Part shown: in pieces, positions 11,316 to 21,022 of the stretch
How positions within the stretch are numbered: position 1 is the first letter of the stretch
Layout: each line of letters begins with the position of its first letter
The notes under the pieces: model-generated
The model's input: the letters and a program-made list of their open reading frames with translations, nothing else
Database searches by the model: none
What the model was told of the DNA's origin: nothing
Source: Dipteris shenzhenensis
Taxonomy: Eukaryota; Polypodiophyta; Polypodiopsida; Gleicheniales
Reading direction: 5' to 3' (one strand)
DNA: 64,000 bases
Assembly: GCA_047967505.1 (NCBI GenBank)
Contig: CM106538.1
Position numbers and translations under genes: made by a program

Positions 11316-11990
11316 TCTCTATAAGGTGGAATACTAATAGGTTGAGTCCCATGTACTAAATCTATGCGATAATCTATTGCCCGTTCTGGAGGTAAACCTT
11401 CCGGCGGTTGAGTAGGGAATACATCCATGAAATCATCCAACAATGTTCTCAATTCACGGTGTTCAAACATGCTTAAATCATATTTGTTAATAACAGAGAC
11501 AACAAATGAAGAAAGCGGAATCAAAACACACTGATACACATCATAATGAGAAGTGTTTATTATATTCCAAAGCTGCATCGCATATACAATAGGTCCCTGA
11601 GAAGAGGGAATATTATCACATTGAATACAAAATTGGGTGTCCTTATCCAAAAAAGAGAGTGTATGCTCTTTCCATCCAAGCCAAATATCGTGGGTTTTAA
11701 ACCACTCTATTCGGATTAACAAGTCCACATGTTCCAAGTGCATGACATAGCACATAAGAGCAGCTGTGTAGTCTTGAATCCGGATAGAAAGTGCTTTAAT
11801 CTTGCGATCCCAAAATTGCTTCCTAGCTGGAAGCTGCACCTCGTAGGTGTGATCGCTAGGTATCGTGGACAGCCCCATCCTCTACACAAGTTTGTAATTA
11901 ACAAAATTATGAGAGCTGCCCGGGTCAAAGAGAATGTGAACTCTTTGGTCCCTTACTTCTCCATAAACTCTAAAAAGATCATGGGGGCGA
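11312..11990 (-). pseudogene. Chromovirus protease region and linker to RT
   Basis: The minus-strand frame 11878-11312 and its upstream continuation lie between gag and RT, where the aspartic protease should be. The segment VDLLIRIEWFKTHDIWLGWK matches the conserved gypsy stretch after protease (usually LG..WL..H). The frame ends with PPERAIDYRIDLVHGTQPIS just before RT. The protease D-S/T-G motif is not clear, probably lost or frameshifted around 11880-12000. Confidence 0.7.
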
Positions 11991-12061
11991 AATAAGGAAT
12001 TATTAAAAGTGCAATTACGAGAAAGTGGGCAAGTAATGACATTTATATAAATACCTGTCAT

Positions 12062-12570
12062 CTAAACTTGATTAGCTCCGTTAGCTTTGGTACCTTGACC
12101 CACATGGAGCTTTGGTCCCGACGCTTGCATCTGGTTCTTGTGCTTAGGACAATCATTTCGAGTGTGTCCCTGCTCCTTGCATATGAAGCAACGTCCTTCT
12201 TTCTTTAACTTCGATGTGCGGAGGAAACGAGCACGACCATTCTTCGTCTGAGTCGAGTTCTTCTTGGAGGCGTTGTCGATAGACTTTGACTCCCCGGTAC
12301 CAGTGGTAGATTGGAAGAACTTCCTCTTGTTCTTCCCACTCGTGTCAGCAATGGTGGTTCCCTTTGCATTGGCCATGGTATCATCATAGATGCGCGCATA
12401 GTTCATGGCCTCTTGCAAAGTGGTACACTTCTTGTTGTTAATCTGAAGCTTGTACGAGTCAGGCAAACACAAAGAAACCTAAGAAGGTAACTGGATCCAT
12501 CTTTGTAGCTCTGGTGTATAAATCCCGAAACCTCTGAAGATAAACCTCAAAAGTTAAATTCAGCTAAGAG
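12062..12570 (-). pseudogene. Chromovirus gag, C-terminal part with CCHC zinc knuckle
   Basis: The minus-strand frame 12472-12062 contains CFICKEQGHTRNDCPKHKNQ, a perfect CX2CX4HX4C nucleocapsid knuckle, in a Lys-rich context. Upstream, in another frame to about 12570, a capsid-like stretch (VYLQRFRDLYTRATKMDP) remains, then homology stops. A frameshift near 12475 separates the two. The N-terminal half of gag is missing. Confidence 0.85.
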
Positions 12571-12589
12571 CAACTTGCCCAATGCCTTT

Positions 12590-13070
12590 CATTGTATATG
12601 ATGCATTATTGGACCATCCCACTGAATCTGCTCCTGTGTAGGAGGCAAAATACCTGTAGTAGAAAATGTAGTTGTTGTAGAAGTAGCATTAGACCTATCA
12701 CCAGATGAGCCTAAAACAGTACCTGTAGTACCAGAGGTAGGAGCTGTAGCACCAGAAGCTGCATTACATGTAGGCCTGTTGACCTCAGCGCCTGAAACAA
12801 TGTTCCACAAATTCTTGGCAACCAAGTCATGCCCCATCATGTATGCCCACATGGGGTAATTTGTACCATCAAGCTTGTCCTCAGCCTCCATTTCAGGTAG
12901 GAGCTGTAGCACCAGAAGCTGCATTACATGTAGGCCTGTTGACCTCAGCGCCTGAAACAATGTTCCACAAATTCTTGGCAACCAAGTCATGCCCCATCAT
13001 GTATGCCCACATGGGGTAATTTGTACCATCAAGCTTGTCCTCAGCCTCCATTTCCAGCAAAATAGTCCTT
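12590..13070 (-). pseudogene. Copia gag N-terminus with internal duplication
   Basis: The minus-strand start [19 protein letters not shown] and the following NLWNIVSG are typical of Copia gag (UBN2-type) N-termini, and the Copia at 51.0 kb has the related [10 protein letters not shown] 160-bp tandem duplication repeats this start, so the frame contains the gag beginning twice. After PTQEQIQWDG the gag homology ends at the junction with the chromovirus. Confidence 0.75.
12735..13054. repeat. Perfect tandem duplication, 2 x 160 bp
   Basis: 12735-12894 and 12895-13054 are identical by eye over all 160 bases. The unit covers the Copia gag start and part of the following low-complexity region. 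Confidence 0.93.
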
Positions 13071-13698
13071 TCTTTTTTTTTCTTGGCATTTGGGAAAGGC
13101 CCTATCTTGCCTTGGAAGGCCTCATGTTGCCTTTTGGGAATCTTTTTGTAGCAGGTACACCTTGTGACAGCCACACATTTGCAGTGAAGCTTTGAAGCTT
13201 GAGATGTTTTGCCTTTTGATTTTGAGAGGTTGCCTTTCTCTTTATTTGCCTTGCCGGTTGGTGCATTTGCCTTGAATTTCAGCACCATGACTAGCAACAA
13301 GGATGATTTGTTTGGGATGCTTGGAGGCGGCTACAGGAGATCCCGTAAATAGCTCCGAATTGATCCCATATAGCTCCCTATGACCCCAAACATCATTAAA
13401 TGCACTGTACAGCTGTCCGGCTAACACATGTGGAAAAGAATGCAGTGAATGCGCCCGAAAATGCCGACGCCCAAAAACAGCAGGAAATGCACACACTTGA
13501 CGTGCCTTGGCTAGAGGAGCTCAAAAACACATTTTTCGGTGATGGAATTGCTCAAAACAGCCGCGAACCACTTCAGCTTGCTGGAAATGCCTTGAGAATG
13601 AACCAACCAGCAGGAATGAGAGCTCCAGAGGCTGCCAAACAACTTGAATAAGCTGTCAATGGCTAAGGGAATGAATTCCCGACCTACTTTGATACCAC

Positions 13699-13974
13699 TG
13701 TAGGCTAGGGCAAGTGATGAAAGCTCAAAAATGAAGGAGAGAAGACAAAAAACGAGCTGCTGTAATGAAGTGCTGCAAAACTGAGGGAGGCTCAAGAGAG
13801 AGCCAAAATATTCAAACCCTAGGGCAAAGTGCCCTAATTGAACTAAGTGTCCTAACTGTCCTAAGTGGTACATGTACTAACTCTACCAACCGACTTAACT
13901 GACTGTAACTGGGCCTACAAGGCACATACCAAGGAATGAGTGGCACCTATGGATAGCCCATAGAATGGCCTACA
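13699..13974 (-). repeat. Copia 5' LTR (276 bp)
   Basis: The sequence begins TGTAGGC and ends GCCTACA on the plus strand, a 7-bp terminal inverted repeat with TG...CA ends. The adjoining plus-strand CTTTGATACCA (13688-13698) is the reverse of a methionine-tRNA-type primer-binding site, which fixes the orientation as minus. There is no partner LTR in the window. Confidence 0.7.
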
Positions 13975-14560
13975 TTAGTCTAGCTAAGACACCCTTTCCT
14001 AGGGTTTCATCATATAGGGTGAAAGAAACAGGCCTGCAAATAAAATGCCTAAGGTCAGATGGAGGGGGAGAGTACCTCTCAAATGAGTTTGCAAGGTTCT
14101 TGCAGGAGCATGGTATAAAGTTGCAATATTCATGCAGTCATACCCCACAGCAAAATGGAATTGCAGAAAGAAAAAACAGGCATATTGGAGAGGTATCTCG
14201 GGCTATGCTAAATGAAAAAGATCTACCATATTATTATTGGGCTGAAGCAGTTGCTACAGCAGTCTATATAATGAACAGGACTCCCATTGCAGCAATACAT
14301 GGCATGACGCCAGAGGAGATGTATACTGGTAGGAACCAGATATTTCTCATTTGAAGATTTTTGGTTGCATTGCCTATGTCCATGTGCCAGATGAGTTGAG
14401 GTCCAAGTTGGATCCAAAAGCTGAGAAGTGCGTCTTTATTGGTTATTCTCTGCAGTAGAAAGGGTATAGATGCTATAACCCTTCTATACGTAAGTTCACA
14501 GTGAGCAGATATGTTGTTTTTGGAGCACAATGTGAAGCTGAGCGCAGATGCAGGTGAGCT
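13965..14560 (+). pseudogene. Copia integrase core, frameshifted
   Basis: The frame 13965-14354 carries integrase motifs IKCLRSDGGGEYLSNEF (second catalytic Asp), HTPQQNGIAERKNR (catalytic Glu in AERKN) and TPEEMYTG. It then shifts frame near 14345 and continues as LKIFGCIAYVHVPDELRSKL up to about 14520, with one internal stop. The zinc-binding N-terminus and first Asp are missing upstream. Confidence 0.9.
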
Positions 14561-15227
14561 TCTAGAGGACCCTACTATGTATAGACGCATAGTAGGAAGT
14601 TTGATTTACATGACTATTACCAGGCCGCCAGATTTGAGCTATGCTGTTGGGTTGGAAAGTTAGTTTATGCAGGCTCCAAGGAAACCGCATTCGGATGCAG
14701 CTAGACGCATACTCAGGTATGTGAAGTCCACATTGCAGTATGGACTATTTTATGAGGCTGGGGTTCAGATACAGTTGTATGGATACACTGATGCTGATTG
14801 GGCTGGTAGCATTTCAGATAGACGATCTACCAGTGGATATGTGTTCTCTTTTGGGAGTGCTGCAGTCACTTGGAGCAGCAAGAAACAGCCTACGGTTGCC
14901 TTGTCGAGCACAGAGGCTGAGTACAGGGGTGCAGCAATGGCTGCATGTGAGGTAGCTTGGTTGCATAAGCTACTTTATGATATGCATCAGTCTACAGATG
15001 GGCCGGTTGTCATTTATTGTGACAACATGAGCAGTATACATTTGGCAAAGAACCCAGTCTTTCATGCTAGAACAAAGCACATTGAGGTGCATTATCACTA
15101 TGTGCGGGAGAAGATTTTACTAGGTCTTATTGATCTAGTTTATGTCAGCACAGAGGATCAGGTAGCTGACATATTCACAAAAGCATTGGGCGCAGAGAAG
15201 CTGTGCAAGTTCAGAGACCTGCTTTAG
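14545..15227 (+). pseudogene. Copia RT C-terminus and RNase H
   Basis: The segment resumes at the RT thumb (YRRIVGSLIYMTITRPDLSY). After one stop at about 14659 it runs as a 186-codon open frame with RNase H motifs: GYTDADWAGSISDRRSTSG, LSSTEAEYRGAAMAACEVAW, IYCDNMSSIHLAKNP and HYHYVREKI. It ends with the usual ADIFTKAL tail. RNase H is intact; the RT fingers and palm with the YVDD motif are absent because of an internal deletion. Confidence 0.92.
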
Positions 15228-15349
15228 TAATTTCTTCGAAAATAGAGAGATCTCCAGCCTGTGATCCAAATTCGTGTAATCGCATACACTAGTATGGAAT
15301 AATCTTGATTTGGTGTGCAGGATTTGGGATTGAGCTCGAGGGGGAGTAT

Positions 15350-15710
15350 TGAGATATCGAGCTCCACTCGCGATATGCCAGGGTGACTGTTGTGCATTTA
15401 TGTCACCGACTTGTTAGCTGGAGATGCGGTTGGTACACCGCACACGAATAATAGCTGGATGACAGCTATCCTTATCTACACTAGTTCGTGGCTCAGTTAG
15501 TATGCCACCTTAGTTAGTTGAGTTTGGTTTGAGACCCACATATAGGGCTCTTCTATTTCTTTGTACTAGAGTTCTTTTGGCTTACACAACTAAGAAGAGG
15601 AAAACTGTTTTCAGCCTCCACCTTTGTGTGTACTCCCCCATTGTGCATGTGAGAAAGCCGCAAGTGAGACTCCTTCCCTCTCTCCCACTATCTTCACAAG
15701 ATCATCCCAC
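15350..15710 (+). repeat. Copia 3' LTR (end approximate)
   Basis: A polypurine tract GAGGGGGAG (about 15338-15346) immediately precedes TGAGATATCGAGC, the likely LTR start. A TATA-like CACATATAGG follows near 15538. The right end is uncertain: TTCACA at about 15700-15708 is the best candidate before LINE homology begins. Confidence 0.6.
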
Positions 15711-15759
15711 TCCAGCTTCATATTCGGTCACTGTGAATAATGTTTCCATGGGGAGTGCC

Positions 15760-16299
15760 TTTTACAAGCTCAAGTGGGGGTTGTTTGCAGGTGCTTGCTT
15801 TGAATGCAAGCAATTTGGGCACATGGCTTCACAATGCCCTTCCCGAGCTCCACGGATGCCAGTGCAAGTTGAAATGGTTCAGCCTTTGAATAAGAATGCA
15901 AATGCCTCTTCTGTGGTAAAAAACAAAGGGGTCAAACAGTTTTTCTCTGTTCAAGACAAAGGCAAAGCCCCGGCTGTCTCACATGGTAATGCTTCTTTTC
16001 CTGTGCCTTTGTCCTCTCCACCTCAGGGGAAGGGGGGAAAGAATTTGACTGATGGATGGCAAACTCCTCGCAAAGTGATCTCCCCTAGGCGACCTTTGCC
16101 TTCTCGGACTTGGAGTGGTGCATCCTCTCATGGGAAAACACCTGCTGAAAACTCTGGTGTTGGCTTGACTCGGGCTGCTGTGACTGCAAATCGGACTTTG
16201 TTTCCTGAAGAAGAAGTTGCTGCACTTTTGTCCTCTCCTCAGGCTGATGCTTCATCCCAGGGCAGAGGCCCGGACATTGAGGTGGAAATGCAGACGTAG
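15760..16299 (+). pseudogene. LINE ORF1 C-terminal part with CCHC knuckle
   Basis: The frame contains CFECKQFGHMASQCP (CX2CX4HX4C) followed by a Pro/Ser/Lys-rich tail ending at a TAG at 16297-16299, just before ORF2. Plant L1 ORF1 proteins end in such a knuckle and bind the element RNA. The N-terminal RRM-like part is not present. Confidence 0.75.
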
Positions 16300-16343
16300 A
16301 CAGCCCATTAGTTGCTGTACATACCTGTCCCATAACTGTAAAT

Positions 16344-17260
16344 ATGCTTGATCATATGAAGTGTGTTACTCTCAATGTACAAGGAATGTGTGATGGTCGC
16401 AAATGGAAACTGGTCTGGATGTATATCAGGCAATTGCAGCCTGATATAATTGCTTTGCAAGAGCATAATCAGCATATGTATGCTCGTCAAATAGGCCATT
16501 TTGCTGGTTATGATATCTTCTATGCTGGAGTACCCCTTGCAGAGGGCAATTTACAGGATGACATGCATGCTCTCTCTCAGGATACTGCCTCTGCTCATAC
16601 TCAGATTGATCTTCCGAATGAAGCTCCGATGTTGGACCCTCCTTTATCAGATGCAGCTTTTTCATTGGAAGATACAGATGTTGATTTAGCTTCTCTGTCT
16701 TTGATGCCTGTGCCAAAGTCTTCTTCTGTCAAGGATGCAGAAGTACCTTTTTTACTGGAATCTTTTCATCCCATGTTAGAACAGGTTTTTAGATTTATGG
16801 ACAGCAACTCACCCTTCAGTTATGGGATTTACATATCATCATAATGCTTTTACATAATATTGGGACAGGCTTGATAGATGGTATCTTATTCATGCTTAGC
16901 ATTATGACGATTATACATGTCAAATGTGGAGTGATTATTCTCAACAACTATCTGATCACACTCCACTTTGGCTCAACCTTTGATTTGGTATGCCTCTGGA
17001 TGACATGCAGCTCTCTTCGGTCAGACACTTACAGGTCAATCAATTATATCTTTCTCACGAAAAATTCCAGCAAATGATCAGACTGGCTTGCAGGCCATTG
17101 TTATCCCATGCTCAGGAGGATCTGGACTTTGCTTGGAACTCTTTTGTACATCGTATTTAAAATGTCATTAAGAAATATGGAAGATGGTACATGGCAGAAA
17201 CCTGACATCATATCCAGTGGGCAAAATCATATAAGCAGTATTTGGTACAGATTAGCCATC
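16344..17260 (+). pseudogene. LINE ORF2 endonuclease, interrupted by an ORF1-like block
   Basis: ORF2 opens with CVTLNVQGMCDGRKWKLVW and QPDIIALQEH, the first blocks of the AP-type endonuclease, including the catalytic Glu. From about 16531 to 16792 the frame changes to a block nearly identical in sense to 29948-30202 in an ORF1 copy (QDDMHALSQD, DTDVDLASLSLMPVP). After it the endonuclease end reappears in pieces, including SDHTPLWLNL at about 16955-16985. The central endonuclease residues are therefore replaced. Confidence 0.75.
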
Positions 17261-17291
17261 AAAGGTCTCTTTCTGCTCTGAGCAGCATTTA

Positions 17292-18040
17292 TTGTCTTGT
17301 GCTTCTTCCATAATTGATGCTAATGATAAATGCAAGCTTTCCAAATGGCAGACAAGGGCTAGAGTTAAACCTATTCTAGATAAGGGTTGTTCCTCGAAAT
17401 CTTTCTTTCGGAATTTACATGCACATAGACAAAGTCAATCTATCATGAGGGTCAGGAAACCCGATGGTCTTTGGACACAGACTTTATCTCAGCTAGAAAA
17501 ACAATGTCTGGATCATTTTCACTCAGCCATCTTCTTCTACACCTCAGGTTGCATTGGCTCGGAACATATTTATTGAGCTTATTTCTCCTATTGTTTCTTT
17601 GCAAAAAGCTTCAATGTTGGAAATGTCTTTTTCAGATATTGAATTGGATGAAGCCCTCAAGCATTTGGGTAAACATAAATCCCCTGGCTGGGATGGTTTG
17701 ACGGTTGAATTTTTTGTAGCCTTCTGGGCTGAATTGAAGGGTCCAATTTTGAAGTTCATTAATGTAGCCTGGCAGCATCAACATCTTCCCTCAGCTTGGA
17801 AGCATGGTCTAGTTAAGCTTGTGCCCAAAAAACCTCTATGTGAGACAATGGATGATTGGAGGCCCATCACTTTGATGTCTGTTATATATAAACTTATTGC
17901 TAAAATGTTGGTACATCGGATAAAGGATATCCTTCATGATGGACTTCATCCCAGGCAATATGGTTTTGTTCTAAGAAGGCATATACATAACAATATCTCC
18001 AATACTCTCATCACAATGGAATATGCAAAATATTCAGCTA
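17292..18040 (+). pseudogene. LINE ORF2 reverse transcriptase, first part
   Basis: The frame 17554-18051 carries LINE RT block 1-2 features: ALKHLGKHKSPGWDGLTVEF, SAWKHGLVKLVPKK, DWRPITLMSVIYKLIAKML and HPRQYGF. A frameshift separates it from the linker 17292-17560. Homology to LINE stops near 18030, where a Copia RT block begins, so the RT palm is not encoded. Confidence 0.9.
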
Positions 18041-18383
18041 GGGAACCATGAAGAAAAGATCTTGCAGACAAAGCAGTTGCTAGGAAGAGAGTTTGAAATG
18101 ATAGACCTCGGACTGATGCATTTCTGTTTGGGGATTGAAGTTTGGCAAGAACCAAAAGAGATCTTTATCTCACAGCTGGAGTATTCTAGGGAAATACTGA
18201 AGGCATTTGGCATGGTTGAGTGCAAGACAGTTGGCACCCCTATGGAGGTTGACGTGAAGCTCTCAAACGAGGATTCATCACCACTGGTGGACGAAGCGAA
18301 GTATAGAAGGCTTGTGGGCAGTTTGATTTACTTGTGCAACACGCGGTCGGACATCAGCTTTGCGACTGGTGTACTAAGCAGGT
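18030..18383 (+). pseudogene. Copia RT C-terminal block embedded in the LINE
   Basis: The frame contains MIDLGLMHFCLGIEVWQ, ECKTVGTPMEVDVKLS and [20 protein letters not shown], hallmark Copia RT thumb motifs. LINE sequence lies on both sides: the LINE frame stops at about 18030 and resumes at 18384 with GEIVPTSQLIRHLGYP, seen uninterrupted in another LINE at 56115. No LTR, poly(A) or target duplication bounds it, so it is a patch, not an inserted element. Confidence 0.85.
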
Positions 18384-19167
18384 TTTGGGGAAATTGTTCC
18401 CACTTCTCAATTGATTCGACATCTTGGCTATCCTTTAGGTTGGGGAATCACCCGTTCTCAACATACTGATTGAGTGCTCACAAAGTTGAGGGCAAAACTT
18501 GAATATTGGAAGCTTGCAACTTGGCCATTACATGTTCGTTTGCGAATAAAACAATCCATTTTGATAGCCTACATACAATTTTATCAGCCTCTCATCATGT
18601 TCACTAAGGCAGATCTGGTTTCCTTTATGTCTGCTATCATGGAAATTTTCTGGTGTTCAAAAAATGGCAAGAAAAGTCTCAGATTACTCTCTATGCATCA
18701 TCTCTGTTCTCCAAAGATGCACGGGGGTCTGAACATTCTCAATATTCAAATGCATCTACTTGCTCACAGAGGGAAAATGATGTTGCAGTTTATGCAAGGA
18801 GATCAGCCTTGGGCTTTCATGATCCACTCTCTTTTATTACATATTGATACTTCTGCTTTTGGGCATTGGCAGCCTACCCAGTGGGATTTCCTATTTGGCT
18901 CTATCCAAGGCAAGATCAGAGGCTGCTCTTTTGTCTCTCGTCTACTTCTTGATTGGAAACATATTTTATCCCACTTGGAATGGAATGGCCGGGATTCTTT
19001 GTTAGGAAATTCTTTGAGGGCTGAGAATATTTATTGGTCTAAAGTATTGCACCCTTCTTTGGCCATACAACTTATTTTCTCTCTTTGAAAGGCATTTCTT
19101 CTGTGGCAGATGTACTTCAAGATGATGGCACTCTTTTATCCTTTTCTATGGCTGCTAGCAAATACGG
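18384..19167 (+). pseudogene. LINE ORF2 RT C-terminus
   Basis: After one frameshift near 18470 the frame 18474-19088 carries the conserved LINE post-RT region: LRAKLEYWKLATWPLHVRLR, HHLCSPKMHGGLNILN, QPTQWDFLFGSIQGKIRGC and LLLDWKHILSHL. The same order is found in the minus-strand LINE (31316-32050) and at 56428-56781. It ends at 19167 at the Tat-like LTR. Confidence 0.9.
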
Positions 19168-20607
19168 TGTGTGGACAAAAATGTAAATATGTTTTTTACT
19201 TGTCGCATGTTGATGGGTAGGTGCATAGCTATGTATATAGGTAGTTGGTGGTGGCATTGAGTTCTGGACACTCCCAAAAGGACTCTACACTGATGTACAG
19301 ATGGTAGAAACTTCTACAGGGATTTCTGGGAAATGATGAAATGCAATGTGGTTGTACCAAACTTCCAGAGCAAGGGTGTCCAGTGTGTGGTCAAGTGAAA
19401 TGTTTTTGGGGTTATGTAAGTCAAGTCATGAAGGGTTTTTTTTATATTTTCCTGAGTCAATTTGTACTTGGATGTTACCCATGTCAAGGGGCTTTTTATT
19501 TGTGTGTACGGGGGCGCATGCAAGTTTTAATGTGCATGCTAATGTGTGTGGAATTGTGTGACTAAAGGTCCAAAATGTGCATTTAATGTGATTTGGGGGA
19601 AATGTCTTGAGTGGTAAAATGTCACTGATGAGGTGGCAAATTAGGCTGAGGTGGCTGGACTGATTGGGAAGGCATCGTGCTCTTGCATGTGGCTACGTGA
19701 TAGAAGAGGGAAGCTTCTGGTCGATGGGTAAGCATGGTAAGTGGAGCTTGGGCTTGCAGATAAGGGAGAAGTGGCAGGAGAGAACGAGGGAGAAGGGGCT
19801 GCGAAGAGCTTGTGGGCTGGTTGGAGGCCATTGCGATGGTGGGAGGCTCGTAGGGTGAAGAGGAGAGAGCAGCTGAAGGAGTGCAACTGTTAGCTGGTTG
19901 AAGGGCTACACTGTAGGAGGGGGTTTCTGTAGATGAAAGAGGGTGTGTGTGTGCATAAGCGAAGGGCTGAGCGCCTATGAAGAAAAAGGCCTACGTATGT
20001 GATGAAACGGGTGTAAGTTTCCGACTGCAGGAACTTTGAGTATATGAGCTTTGAGAACAAGCGTAGCCTTGCATCGGATGGCGTGCGTTGATTGAAGGTT
20101 GGAAAGAACCATACGGGCTGGTATGGAATCTGAAGCGTGGGCTTTGTACGGGCTGCAGTACGAGGTTGTACAGGGTGTAATTGCTGATTGGTATGGGCTG
20201 GTAGTACGGTGCCTTGATTGCAGGCTGTACGGGCACGTACGGGTCATTAAATATGTCTTCTACGAGCTGTACGGAGGATGGTCGTCAATAAATGCAGGCT
20301 GTACGGACTACTGTGCATGGTTGTACGGGGTGTAAGTACGTGCTATCGTACGTATGATTGTACGGCTGCTTGTACGGTGAACGTACATCTATTAGAAGGC
20401 TAGAATTTGGAGCAAATCTTCATGCTGAAATCTTGTATTCAGAAGTGCATAAGCATATCTGGTCTGTGTTGGCTTATATGAGAGAGGAAGAGCAGAAGGA
20501 TTTGCCGTCACCGCCAGCAAGATTAGAGTGAGATGATGAATTTTGTTTTGAACTAGTAAGAGATAGTGACTTCCAGGGTCTATAGGAAGTCTGGTGCCTC
20601 TGTTTGG
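19168..20607 (+). repeat. 5' LTR of the Tat-like element
   Basis: Starts TGTGTGGAC and matches the 3' LTR closely until CTCTGTTTGG. The exact end is 20604-20607, because a primer-binding site beginning TGG probably overlaps it. Compared with the 3' LTR it lacks about 300 bp after the GTAC-rich zone. Confidence 0.9.
20144..20392 (+). promoter_or_regulatory. GTAC-rich cluster in the 5' LTR
   Basis: I count 14 GTAC tetramers in about 250 bp, most as TGTACGG, so their reverse strand reads CCGTAC. GTAC is the core of the binding site reported for plant SBP-box (SPL) factors and algal copper-response factors. The LTR places it near the transcription start or in R/U5. Confidence 0.6.
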
Positions 20608-20751
20608 TGCTTTGGGTGAGCAGAAAGAAGATACTGTAGGGAGTACAAAGGCATAGTTTAGCTCTACCATTTTTTTGCAGTCATCTTTTGGTGCCTCCAC
20701 GGAGGCAGTTCGCTTCAGTTTACAAGATTGGAGGAGCAGATGTTCTGAGAC

Positions 20752-20952
20752 GTGTTGCAAGCAATGGGGAGAAATCCACACATGAGAGTGATACAGTGTG
20801 AGTGGTGTGGAGAATGTGGTCACAGGAAGGACAAATGCATTGAAGTCCAGCTACGTGTGATCCGACTCCGAGCCAGAGTGCAGAGAGCTCTGAAAGTGCT
20901 TGCCCGCAAGAAAAAGAATGCTCTTCGGATGCAGAGTGAGCTTCCTCAGTAG
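20752..20952 (+). CDS. Short ORF with a CCHC knuckle upstream of gag
   Basis: A 66-codon frame lies between the 5' LTR and gag. It contains CEWCGECGHRKDKC, an exact CX2CX4HX4C pattern, then a basic helical stretch (Arg/Lys-rich). Some Tat-clade elements (Ogre) carry an extra ORF before gag, but this one is much shorter. It could be the leftover of a longer ORF or a chance frame. The motif is clear; a function is not. Confidence 0.4.
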   Translation: MLQAMGRNPHMRVIQCEWCGECGHRKDKCIEVQLRVIRLRARVQRALKVLARKKKNALRMQSELPQ

Positions 20953-21022
20953 TGTGTTTGTTTTTTTGCCTTCCAGTTTTGTTGTGGTTGAGAAAGCCAG
21001 GGTGTGTGACAGTTGAAAGATT

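Larger units (their letters stand above)
8110..12580 (-). mobile_element. Ty3/gypsy chromovirus, 5'-truncated and decayed
   Basis: Read on the minus strand the order is gag zinc knuckle, protease region, reverse transcriptase, RNase H, integrase, chromodomain, 3' LTR. This is the order of plant chromoviruses (Metaviridae), which insert as dsDNA copies made from RNA. The pol frame is broken by several frameshifts and stops. The gag N-terminus, primer-binding site and 5' LTR are missing: upstream of about 12580 the sequence changes to an unrelated Copia gag. No target duplication can be tested with only one LTR. The element cannot move by itself in this form. Confidence 0.9.
12590..13974 (-). 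mobile_element. Copia element fragment: 5' LTR, leader and start of gag
   Basis: On the minus strand the order is LTR (13974-13699), one spacer base, a primer-binding site TGGTATCAAAG, a leader, then a Copia gag start. It stops at about 12590 against the chromovirus. Protease, integrase, RT and 3' LTR are absent, so this is a 5' fragment left by truncation or recombination. Confidence 0.75.
13975..15710 (+). mobile_element. Copia element, 3' part with internal RT deletion
   Basis: Plus-strand order is integrase core, a short integrase C-terminus, then directly the end of RT, RNase H, a polypurine tract and a 3' LTR. Gag, protease and most of RT are missing. Its 5' end abuts the LTR of the opposite Copia fragment and its 3' LTR abuts the LINE at about 15.7 kb. 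Confidence 0.85.
15711..19167 (+). mobile_element. Mosaic L1-like LINE, 5' segment (continues at 28091)
   Basis: Plus-strand order is ORF1 zinc knuckle, start of the AP endonuclease, an ORF1-derived block, end of endonuclease, first part of RT, a Copia RT block, then RT C-terminus. The Tat-like element at 19168-28090 interrupts it, and its 3' end with poly(A) lies at 28091-28670. LINEs move by target-primed reverse transcription. This copy has lost the RT catalytic motif and endonuclease core, and its ORF1 N-terminus is replaced by the Copia LTR. Confidence 0.85.

Noticed and set aside
19341-20335. Cys-rich and other short frames repeated at 19.3-20.3 and 26.5-27.5 kb
   Set aside because: They lie inside the long LTRs of the Tat-like element and occur twice for that reason.
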